DNA from: CAWJMF01 sp963843945
GTDB lineage: Bacteria > Vulcanimicrobiota > Vulcanimicrobiia > Vulcanimicrobiales > Vulcanimicrobiaceae
Assembly: GCA_963843945.1 (NCBI GenBank)
Contig: CAWJMF010000006.1
Span: forward strand, 434,001-498,000
Direction: 5' to 3'
DNA length: 64,000 bases
Position 1 is the stretch's first letter; each line of letters begins with the position of its first letter. This document shows, one piece after another, positions 52,460-59,793 of the stretch. The position numbers were made by a program, and so were the translations under genes. Under the pieces are notes generated by a model. It was not told where the DNA came from and made no database searches. It saw nothing but the letters and a program-made list of their open reading frames with translations.

Positions 52460-52753
52460 GTGCGCAAGAGCCGCTTTACCGAGAGCCAGATCGTTGGGAT
52501 TCTCAAGGAGCTCGATGCCGGGACGCCGGCGACCGAACTCGGCCGAAAGCACGGCATTCACGCGAACACGATCCGCCTGTGGCGAGACCGGTACGCTGGC
52601 CTTGAGTCCAGTGACTTGGTCCGCCTCAAGCAACTTGAAGACGAGAGTCGGCGTAAAGACCGCATCATCGCCAAGCTGACGCTCGAGGTCGATGCGATGA
52701 AAGAGCTGGTCGAAAAAAACGGTTGGAGCTCTCGCAGCGGCAAGACGCGGTGA
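52460..52753 (+). CDS. IS3-family (IS407-like) transposase orfA, element B
   Basis: 97 residues: KSRFTESQIVGILKELDAGTPATELGRKHGIHANTIRLWRDRYAG (HTH) then a leucine-zipper part (DLVRLKQLEDESRRKDRIIAKLTLEVDAMKELVEKN). GTG start after AAGGAG. Ends GTGA, coupled to orfB, same plan as the intact element at 55252. Confidence 0.85.
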   Translation: MRKSRFTESQIVGILKELDAGTPATELGRKHGIHANTIRLWRDRYAGLESSDLVRLKQLEDESRRKDRIIAKLTLEVDAMKELVEKNGWSSRSGKTR

Positions 52754-53615
52754 GAGCTCTCCAACAGCGCGGGATCTCGGCTATCCGGGCGTGCTCGCTC
52801 ATCGGCTTCACGCGCAGCAATCTGTACTATCACCGCAAGCCCAAAGATGATGAACATCTCAAGGCGCGCCTCGAAGACCTTGCGGCGAAGCGCCCGCGGT
52901 GGGGTTGGCGGCGTCTGCGTTATTCTGCTCCAGCGCGAGAAGGTCCAGGCGGGAGAACATCGCCTCCGGCGCGTGTACCGGGAACTCGGACTGCAAGTGC
53001 GGCCTCGCAAGAAGCGCAAGGTGCGGTACGTTCGCGGCAACGCGATCGCTCAAGTCTTGGCGCCGAACGAGCGTTGGTCGCTTGATTTCATGCACGATAC
53101 GCTCGCCAGCGGTCGACGCCTACGTACGCTTATGGTCATCGACGACTTTACGCGGGAGTGCTTGGCAATCGAGGTCGAGCGTGGCTTCAGCAGCCGGCGC
53201 GTGATCCGCGCCCTCGAGGCTATTGCTTTCGAGCGGGGACTTCCCAAAACGCTCCGTTTCGACAACGGCGCCGAGCTAACCAGTCATGCCGATGTTGCGT
53301 TGGGGCGCGGAGAACTCGATCGATCTGCACTTCATCGATCCCGGCAAGCCGGTGCAGAACGCCCACATCGAATCGTTCAACGGGCGAGCGCGCGATGAGT
53401 TCCTCAATCTGCACAGCTTTCTCACTCTTGATCAAGCACGCGAGGCCGCTGCGGAGTGGCTAATCGACTACAACGAGATCCGACCGCATAGCTCGATCGG
53501 CAACCAAACGCCCAGGGAGTTTGCCGAAAGCCTAAAACTCAACCAGCCCTCACAGCTATCAGCGCTTGGTGCAAGCGGCCACTCGTCGCAGAGCATCGCA
53601 GGCTCGATTATCTGA
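52750..53615 (+). pseudogene. IS3-family transposase orfB, element B, with two single-base frame breaks
   Basis: VRALQQRGISAIRACSLIGFTRSNLYYHRKP then WGWRRLR, after one surplus T near 52922 ILLQREKVQAGEHRLRRVYRELGLQVRP, RWSLDFMHDTLASGRRLRTLMVIDDFTREC (D), RFDNGAELTS (D), after one surplus C near 53290 MLRWGAENSIDLHFIDPGKPVQNAHIESFNGRARDEF (E) and DYNEIRPHSSIGNQTPREFAE. All DDE residues are present. Both breaks have the same sign as those in housekeeping genes. The left end beyond orfA lacks an IS407-like terminus, so the element is truncated. Confidence 0.8.
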
Positions 53616-53857
53616 TCCTCTGGCGATCGAATCGCCGCGTTCTTGCGCGTAGTTTCGGTCGACTGGTACTAGGCGGCCAAGCGGCTCACCGTCGCGAACA
53701 TCGCGAAGCTCGGATCTGATCCTTGGCGATCAAATCCGGAAGACGTTCGTTCGCGCGTCTCGTTCGACGTACGGGCGGCCAAAGATCCATGGCGGATCTT
53801 CGCGACGCTGGATCACGACTACGACGTTGCGCATGGTAGACTCTTTCTCTGTAAGAC
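53616..53857 (+). other. Non-transposase passenger segment inside the composite element
   Basis: From a TAG at 53670-53672 the plus frame is open and reads AAKRLTVANIAKLGSDPWRS, then EDVRSRVSFDVRAAKDPWRIFATLDHDYDVAHG, and stays open through the right terminal repeat into the lipoprotein fragment. It looks like a gene fragment captured from elsewhere; no family recognised. Confidence 0.45.
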
Positions 53858-53888
53858 AGAAAGTGTCCACGTAAGCGGGTCAACTCCA
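53858..53888 (-). repeat. Right terminal inverted repeat (31 bp)
   Basis: Exact complement of 51709-51739. Followed by TGGGT, the right copy of the target duplication, where the lipoprotein frame resumes (TGG GTA ACA). Confidence 0.9.
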
Positions 53889-55251
53889 TGGGTAACAATA
53901 AGTACAGCGCAGCCGGTCACTGGGCCGCCGTTTTGGTTCGACCTTGTTTTTAAGCCGCCAACCGGAACAGCCATCAATAGTTATCCCTACTCGGTCCAAT
54001 TCAACTGGACTTCGTCAGATGGCACTCAGCATGGACAAAAAGCGCTGCCCGAAACCATAGAAATTGCCTGTAGCGTGAACAATTCGACTTGTCCGAAAGC
54101 AACTGTTCAAGATCAGTATCTCGGTACAACGGTAGGAGCAAGTCCCGCTCCCTACTGGCCCCCGACCTTCCACTACAATTGGCCTGGTACAAAGCTTGAC
54201 TGTGCAGTATACGAAGGGCACAGGGCAGGCACCGGGAGGCTTCACGTTCGGCGCAAATTCGAACCCGACATGGGGCTATGACTTCGGTGTCGTTGACGCG
54301 GCAAATTATACGTTTGGTCAAGCCATACCGCTCATTGCTGGAAATCCAACGGGTATTTCATCCCCGAATTTTGCCTGGTACGCTCAACGGTGGCAGCCCG
54401 GCCCGTACACGCGCAATTTCACCGTATCAAACATTCAGCTCACGGGTACTTATCCAGGCGGATACGTCGAGACTGCAGCCCTAAATCCACTTTCGGGCTC
54501 CTACACGGTTAAAACGCCCTTAACGCCGACAATAAAGCAGACGCTTCATAACATCACGTTGAATGTAAATATCAGTCCCGCTACCGGGCAGACGCTCAGC
54601 CTCGGGGTAGTTGATTGGGACGGAGCGGGAGCCGACGTCGTCAGTCACGGTATTGATTTTGACCTGTCGGTTGCCAGCGCGCCGCCGGGTCGACTCGATA
54701 TGGTCCAAGTTCTCAAAATGAATTGTAATCAACTTAATGAGTCGAATTTGCCGGCAAATCAGTATAGACGATATGGCGCGCTGGTGGCGCCGGTGACAGA
54801 TAGCCTAACTAAGAGCGCTTTCTACTCTTCGACGCAGGTTGATCATCCAGTTGGCGAGACGAAACATTGGACTGACTACGATGCGCCCGCGAGCAACCTT
54901 GCCTCTCTTGACGATGGCTATATGACTGGTGATACCCGGGGAGATCAGTTCGATGACATACTTTTCTATCAGCCCACTGACAAGCGGAAAACTAAAGGGC
55001 CGAAACCTCTTTGGGTTGCGATAGCGCATCAGGGATGGTACTTCAATGGATGGGCCAGTCGGAATGTCCCGAAGCGGTCTGTATACCTTGAACTCCCCCG
55101 CTAACAATAGCAGTCTTGGTAATTTCAATGCATTTGACTTCGACCCCACATGGTCAGCGTCACCTACTTGGGGTGCTCCTGACCTGAGGGCGGAAAACGT
55201 CGTAGGTTGAAACTGTGAGATCTCGGGCGATTGGCCCAAGGAGACCTCACC

Positions 55252-55545
55252 GTGAAGAAGTCGCGATTTACCGAAGCCCAGATCGTGGCGGCCCTTAAAG
55301 AGATCGACGGGGGTACGCCCGCGACCGCGATTGCGCGCCGGCTCGGAGTTCATGCCAACACCGTTCGCGGCTGGCGAGACAAATACGCCGGCCTCGAGAC
55401 AAGCGACCTGGTTCGGCTGAAGCAGCTCGAGGCCGAGAACGCGCAGATGAAGCGCATTATCGCTCGCAAGGAACTCGAGCTTGACGCTGTTCGGGAGCTT
55501 ATCGAAAAAAACGGCTGGGGCCCTCGCAGCGCAAAGACGCGGTGA
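55252..55545 (+). CDS. IS3-family transposase orfA, intact element
   Basis: 97 residues, KKSRFTEAQIVAALKEIDGGTPATAIARRLGVHANTVRGWRDKYAG (HTH) and a zipper KQLEAENAQMKRIIARKELELDAVRELIEKNGW. Close paralog of element B. GTG at 55252 with AAGGAG upstream. orfB starts inside its stop (GTGA), so the two are coupled by reinitiation rather than an obvious frameshift. Confidence 0.9.
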   Translation: MKKSRFTEAQIVAALKEIDGGTPATAIARRLGVHANTVRGWRDKYAGLETSDLVRLKQLEAENAQMKRIIARKELELDAVRELIEKNGWGPRSAKTR

Positions 55546-56360
55546 GGGCGCTCAAAGAACTGGGCATCTCGCAACGGTCGGCCTGCCGCGTGATCGGGAT
55601 CTCCGAGCGAGCGATGCAATACCGCCATCGCCGCGTCGACGATCCCAAACTGATCGAGCGACTCAAGGCTCTTGCCGCAGAGCGTCTGCGCTGGGGCTGG
55701 CGCCGACTCATCATCATGATCCGGCGCGAAGGCTGGACAATCGGCGAACGGGCCTTTCGACGCATCTACCGTGCCCTCGGGCTGCACGTCATGCGGACCC
55801 GAAAGCGGCACGTCCGCTATGTCCGCGGTAACTCTGTTGAGGCCGTAACTCTGCCGAACGAGCGCTGGTCGCTCGACTTCATGCATGCGCGTCTGATGCA
55901 CGGCCGGACGTACCGGTTGCTCAACGTTGTCGACGATTTTACCGGCGAGACGCTGGCGATCGAGCCGGCCTTCTCGTTCGGAGGTGCGGACGTGATTCGG
56001 GTTCTCGAAAACATCGCCTACGAGCGTGGTCTGCCGAAGACCCTGCGTTCCGACAACGGCTCGGAGTTCTGCAGTCATCGCATGCTGCGCTGGAGCGCTG
56101 ATCGTAATCTTCAATGGCATTTTATCCGGCCCGGGAAGCCGACGCAAAACGCCAAGATCGAATCGCTCAACGGTCGAATCCGTGACGAACTCCTCAACCC
56201 GCACCTCTTTCGCTCGATCACCGAAGTTCGAGCTGCGGCAGACCTTTGGCGCACGGACTACAACGAGGTTCGACCCCACTCTGCGCTCGGATATCTCACG
56301 CCGCGGGAATTCGCGGCGCGTTTTCAAACTACCCAACCCTCACAGTTTTCAGCAGCGTGA
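55542..56360 (+). CDS. IS3-family transposase orfB, intact element
   Basis: 272 residues, complete integrase: IGISERAMQYRHRRVDDPKLIERLKALAAERLRWGWRRL, GNSVEAVTLPNERWSLDFMHARLMHGRTYRLLNVVDDFTGE (D), LRSDNGSEFCS (D), RPGKPTQNAKIESLNGRIRDELLN (E), ends DYNEVRPHSALGYLTPREFAARFQ. No frame break, so probably active or recently active. Confidence 0.92.
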   Translation: MRALKELGISQRSACRVIGISERAMQYRHRRVDDPKLIERLKALAAERLRWGWRRLIIMIRREGWTIGERAFRRIYRALGLHVMRTRKRHVRYVRGNSVEAVTLPNERWSLDFMHARLMHGRTYRLLNVVDDFTGETLAIEPAFSFGGADVIRVLENIAYERGLPKTLRSDNGSEFCSHRMLRWSADRNLQWHFIRPGKPTQNAKIESLNGRIRDELLNPHLFRSITEVRAAADLWRTDYNEVRPHSALGYLTPREFAARFQTTQPSQFSAA

Positions 56361-56432
56361 ACTATGCCCTCAGGTCACTCCACCAGAAGACTTCGGAGTG
56401 CTCTCGTTCTGCCTAACGGCAACTGGGCCGCC

Positions 56433-57008
56433 ATGAAAATAATTCGCAATCTGGTCGTCTTGCAGGCGACTCTTGTAGTCGGCGCAATGCCGATCGCAAT
56501 CTGTGCCCAAACCACGAGCACTTTGAGTGGATACTCTTGGGGCAGGACTGACCCGCAGGGTGTAACGGCTGGACTTACTGGACCGTCAACCGTAGGTATA
56601 GAACCTCGGGCCGCGGCGCGGCAACCAAACAGTTCAAATGCGGGCTATGTCGACGAAGATCTGTTCTCTGTTGCATTGCGAAACGATAGTTCGACTACGT
56701 TACACCTTTGCCGGGGGCTTCCTGAAATTAAGCTCACCGCATTAAACGCTGGGGGGCAAAAGCTTCACACTGGAGCAGGTTCAGGCGCGCAAGCATCGCC
56801 GGTGACGTTGGCCTTCCGCGCAGATGTTGCTCCCGGTGCGATGTGGCACCCCACGGGGAAAACGCCACTTATCATCACTGACACGGGATCGCGTGTGGGG
56901 TCTTATGTTATCGTTGCGCATGTCAGAACAAACGTCTGTAACGCTGACGGAAGTTTCCGTGGTTCTGTGAACGTCGACTCGGGCCCTTATACCGTAACCC
57001 TGCACTAG
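56433..57008 (+). CDS. Secreted protein of unknown function downstream of the interrupted lipoprotein
   Basis: 191 residues. Signal peptide MKIIRNLVVLQATLVVGAMPIAICA. The mature part is beta-rich (SVALRNDSSTTLHLCRGLPEIKL, SPVTLAFRADVAPGAMWHP, SRVGSYVIVAHVRTNVC) with two or three Cys. Low GC like the lipoprotein gene, from which it is translated by ATGA overlap, so the two probably form one transferred unit, and IS insertions upstream are expected to reduce its expression. Not recognised. Confidence 0.65.
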   Translation: MKIIRNLVVLQATLVVGAMPIAICAQTTSTLSGYSWGRTDPQGVTAGLTGPSTVGIEPRAAARQPNSSNAGYVDEDLFSVALRNDSSTTLHLCRGLPEIKLTALNAGGQKLHTGAGSGAQASPVTLAFRADVAPGAMWHPTGKTPLIITDTGSRVGSYVIVAHVRTNVCNADGSFRGSVNVDSGPYTVTLH

Positions 57009-57124
57009 CGAATTCCGCGCTCAGTGACGCTGCCTACCAGGGATGCGGCCTCTGAGTTGAAGCACCCCAATCGCGCAAGGCCTAGCGGGCGTTTCTGACG
57101 TAAGACGTCGTGAACGAGGTCGCG

Positions 57125-57976
57125 TCACGAGCTTACGCGCCGCTCGTGAGCGTAGACGTTGAAGCGGTCGCCCCGCAAAAATCCGACCAGCGTGATACCG
57201 TACTCGCGCGCCAGGTCGACCGCCAGACTGCTGGGCGCCGAAACCGCGCAGACCAGCGCAATGCCGGCCGCGAGTGCCTTCTGGACGATCTCGAAGCTCG
57301 TGCGCCCGCTGACCATCAAGAGCGAGTCCGCGAGCGGGAGCCGGCCGTTGAGGAACGCCCAACCGATCAGTTTGTCGACGGCGTTGTGACGCCCCACATC
57401 CTCGCGTGCGAGCGTGAGGCGGCCTTCCCGATCGAAAAGGCCGGCAGCGTGGAGACCACCGGTTTGCTCGAACAGCCTCTGCGCGTCGCGCAGCCGGTCC
57501 GGTAGCGCGAGGAGCGTCTGTGCCGGAATCGTCCACACGGCTTCGAGGGGATGCAAGCCGCGCAAGCGTAGCGCTTCGAGGCTCGCTTTGCCGCAGATGC
57601 CGCACGCGCTCGTCGTCGCGAAATGCCGCTCCAAGCCGTCGAGCGGCGGCAGGGCGGGAGCCGCCAGATCGACGTTGACGATGTTGTAGCGTTGCGCTTC
57701 GTCGACTTCGCCCGCCAGGCAGTAGGTGATGCCGCGCAGCGCCGCGAGATCGCCGAGCACGCCTTCGTTGTGTAAGAAGCCCGCCGCGAGTTCGAAATCG
57801 TGGCCCGGCGTGCGCATCGTGATCGCGACAGTCCGCGTCGAACTCCCCGCCCGGAGCCGCACTTCGAGCGGTTCTTCGGTTGCGACGCGGTCGAAGCGGA
57901 CCGCCTGCGCGCCCTCACCGAACGCCACGACGCGCGTCTCGACCGACGGTCCGCTACGCGCGCCCGTCTCGATCAT
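57125..57976 (-). CDS. fdhD: Formate dehydrogenase accessory sulfurtransferase FdhD
   Basis: Passes sulfur from a cysteine desulfurase to the molybdenum cofactor of formate dehydrogenase. 283 residues from the ATG at 57976. LRAGSSTRTVAITMRTPGHDFELAAGFLHNEGVL, NIVNVDLA, the sulfur-carrying Cys pair in TSACGICGKASLEALRL (CxxC), DVGRHNAVDKLIGWAF, VSGRTSFEIVQKALAAGIALVCAVSAPSSLAVDLA. Last gene of the fdh operon, overlapping nrfD by ATGA. Confidence 0.95.
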   Translation of the reverse strand: MIETGARSGPSVETRVVAFGEGAQAVRFDRVATEEPLEVRLRAGSSTRTVAITMRTPGHDFELAAGFLHNEGVLGDLAALRGITYCLAGEVDEAQRYNIVNVDLAAPALPPLDGLERHFATTSACGICGKASLEALRLRGLHPLEAVWTIPAQTLLALPDRLRDAQRLFEQTGGLHAAGLFDREGRLTLAREDVGRHNAVDKLIGWAFLNGRLPLADSLLMVSGRTSFEIVQKALAAGIALVCAVSAPSSLAVDLAREYGITLVGFLRGDRFNVYAHERRVSS

Positions 57977-58956
57977 TCGGGTTGGCGCGAGGCGGCTCGC
58001 GGGTCGTCGGCCGAGCTTTTTCCGGCTTCGATGAGCGTTTCGCGCAGAACGTAGCCGCCCGCCAGCGTCAACAGCGAGGTCGCGACCGTCTTCCAACGAT
58101 GGAACAACGGGAGCGCGTTCAGCAACGCGGGAACCGCGATGCCGGCGATCGCCGTGACGTTGCGCAGCTTCGCGCCGCGCCGACCTTCGAACATCGGCGC
58201 ACCCAGCGCTCCCGCATGGCGTTTGAAATCGCCGAGCAGCGCCGCTTCGGCTAGCGAAGCCAGCAGTTCGAGCCGCTCGAGTTTGCGGATCGTGCCTTCG
58301 GCGCCGCCGCTCAGGGCGAGCGTCGCCGCGTTGGCGGCGCAGGCACCCGCGAGGCCCGAGCAGACCGAGAAGGCCGGGATGTGGCGCTTGCCTTTGGCCC
58401 AAAGCGGAATCGCGGTTGCCGAGAGCAGCACGCCGGTGTAACCCGACATGAACGAACCGACGACGCCCAGCAGCGGCCGCGTCAAGCCGCGCGGGAAGAC
58501 GCGGCAGAGCCAGCGCGGCAAGTACGAGTCGCGCGCGGCTTGTTCGGCCACCGCCGCCGCGGCGGCGTTCGAAAACAGTACCAGCGCCCAAACGCCCAGC
58601 GACATCGGCGATTTGAATTTGACGACGCGCAGCATATGGTGAAAGCGCTCGGGGCGCCCGAGGTGGCTGATGAGCAGCGCCGGGCTCGCGGCGGCTAGTC
58701 CGAGAGCGATGTAGCTCGCGCTGCGCGCGAGCGCCGCGTCCTCCGACGAATCGTCGGCGACTGCGGCCAGCATGCCGCATCCCCCAGCGATGCCCCCGGC
58801 AAACAGGTAGGCGATGACGTTCCAGCCCCAATGCGGCTTCTTGAGGAGCGGTTGGTCGTAGTATGTCGCGGAAGCGTGCGGCGGCAGCATCGCGCCGTCG
58901 GAAACGCCGAAGGCGGCCTTGTCCGGGTCGAGCTTGCGAATCTCGACGTCGCTCAC
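57973..58956 (-). CDS. NrfD/PsrC-type membrane quinone-reactive subunit of formate dehydrogenase
   Basis: 327 residues from the GTG at 58956 (GTGA with fdhB). About eight helices (VIAYLFAGGIAGGCGMLAAVAD, ASYIALGLAAASPALLISHLGRPERFHHMLRVVKFKSPMSLGVWALVLFSN, GVVGSFMSGYTGVLLSATAIPLWA). HLGRPERF is the NrfD signature. It replaces the cytochrome b subunit FdnI of E. coli, so electrons go to the quinone pool without heme b. Confidence 0.88.
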   Translation of the reverse strand: MSDVEIRKLDPDKAAFGVSDGAMLPPHASATYYDQPLLKKPHWGWNVIAYLFAGGIAGGCGMLAAVADDSSEDAALARSASYIALGLAAASPALLISHLGRPERFHHMLRVVKFKSPMSLGVWALVLFSNAAAAAVAEQAARDSYLPRWLCRVFPRGLTRPLLGVVGSFMSGYTGVLLSATAIPLWAKGKRHIPAFSVCSGLAGACAANAATLALSGGAEGTIRKLERLELLASLAEAALLGDFKRHAGALGAPMFEGRRGAKLRNVTAIAGIAVPALLNALPLFHRWKTVATSLLTLAGGYVLRETLIEAGKSSADDPRAASRQPE

Positions 58957-59789
58957 GCGACGTTCGGCCGGAAGATCGCGAAACCGGCGAGCGCCAAGGC
59001 CGCGGCCGTCAGCGCACCGCTCAAGTATCCGGCAGCCTGGTGCGTCGAGGGTAAGACGGGGCGCTCGGGCAGATTGTATTTCTCCGGCGCATCGGTCAAA
59101 AGGAAGAACGCGTTGAGGTCGCCGACGGAAGAGTCCGAATCGACGCCGTAGAGGTAGGCCCCAACGCCGAGACCTTGCAACTTTTCGACGCGCTTCTTTG
59201 CCCGGGCTTTGAGTTCGTCGACGTCGCCGAACTGGATCGACTCGGTCGGACAAGCTTTGGCGCAGGCCGGCGTGAAGCCGACTTTCTGCCGGTCGTAGCA
59301 TAGCGTGCACTTCCCGGCAATCCCGCCGTGTTTCTGCAGTGCGTCGTCGCTGCTGCGCCCGTCCGAAACGAAACCGCGACCCAGGCTATAGTCGGCCGGC
59401 ACGATCAAATCGACGACGCCGAACGGGCACGACGGCACGCAGTAGCCGCACCCGTTGCAAACGTCGGGCTGAATGAAGACGTCGTCGAATTCGTTGCGGA
59501 TGATCGCGCCGGTCGGGCACGCCTCGAGACAGCCGGCATGCGTGCAATGCTTGCACACGTCGCTCATCATGAGCCAACGGCTTTCGGTCGGCGGCAGTTG
59601 CGGCGGCGCGTTCTGCTCGACGAACGAGACGTGACGCCAGGTCGTGCCGCTCAGCGCCATCGTGTTGTCGTACGAATTGCCGCTGAACTCGTAGCCGTCG
59701 GCCGGCAATTGGTTCCACTGTTTGCAGGCGACTTCGCACGCCTTGCAGCCGATGCAGAGCGTCGTGTCGGTGAAGAACCCGTTGCCCAT
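58953..59789 (-). CDS. fdhB: Formate dehydrogenase iron-sulfur subunit
   Basis: 278 residues from the ATG at 59789. Four [4Fe-4S] clusters: TLCIGCKACEVACKQWN, MSDVCKHCTHAGCLEACPTGAIIR, PDVCNGCGYCVPSCPFGVVDL, CTLCYDRQKVGFTPACAKACPTESIQFGD. C-terminal about 30 residues contain a membrane helix (AAGYLSGALTAAALALAGFAIF), as in FdnH. Starts 4 bases after fdhA ends. Confidence 0.95.
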   Translation of the reverse strand: MGNGFFTDTTLCIGCKACEVACKQWNQLPADGYEFSGNSYDNTMALSGTTWRHVSFVEQNAPPQLPPTESRWLMMSDVCKHCTHAGCLEACPTGAIIRNEFDDVFIQPDVCNGCGYCVPSCPFGVVDLIVPADYSLGRGFVSDGRSSDDALQKHGGIAGKCTLCYDRQKVGFTPACAKACPTESIQFGDVDELKARAKKRVEKLQGLGVGAYLYGVDSDSSVGDLNAFFLLTDAPEKYNLPERPVLPSTHQAAGYLSGALTAAALALAGFAIFRPNVA

Positions 59790-59793
59790 GCGC

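Larger units (their letters stand above)
51709..53888. mobile_element. Rearranged IS3-family element with 31-bp terminal inverted repeats
   Basis: Bounded by perfect 31-bp inverted repeats starting TGGAGTTGACCCGCTTAC, flanked by a target duplication TGGGC (left, 51704-51708) / TGGGT (right, 53889-53893), i.e. 4 of 5 identical. Inside, from left: a minus-strand DDE transposase fragment, a 5' fragment of a transposase orfA in the opposite direction, a second IS3 element's orfA and orfB on the plus strand, and a stretch with no transposase. So it is a composite of at least two elements folded together, 2180 bases. It disrupts the lipoprotein gene. Confidence 0.8.
55180..56377 (+). mobile_element. 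Intact IS3-family (IS407-like) insertion sequence
   Basis: 1198 bases. Ends are TGACCTGAGGGC (55180-55191) and its complement GCCCTCAGGTCA at 56366-56377, with a second matching block TGAAAACTGTGAG/TGAAACTGTGAG further in, giving an imperfect inverted terminus of about 40 bases. Flanked by a 4-bp direct repeat CTCC (55176-55179 and 56378-56381). Contains intact orfA and orfB. It splits the last part of the lipoprotein gene; removal restores the frame. Confidence 0.88.
51323..56436 (+). pseudogene. Secreted lipoprotein gene interrupted twice by IS elements
   Basis: Pieces at 51323-51708, 53889-55183 and 56382-56436 read as one gene. The start MWLRFLAAFLLSLLSACSGGS is a lipobox signal. Removing the first element joins GAPSW to VTISTAQPVTGPPFWFDLVF in frame. 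Removing the second joins SASPTWGAP to PEDFGVLSFCLTATGPP and a TGA. Two internal frame breaks remain, each one surplus base: near 54190 (HYNWPGT to LTVQYTKGTGQAP) and near 55050 (YFNGWA to VGMSRSGLYTLNS). Without them the protein would have about 580 residues, mainly beta-rich. Base composition is visibly lower in GC than the neighbours, suggesting transfer. Function unknown. It overlaps the start of the next secreted gene (ATGA). Confidence 0.8.
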
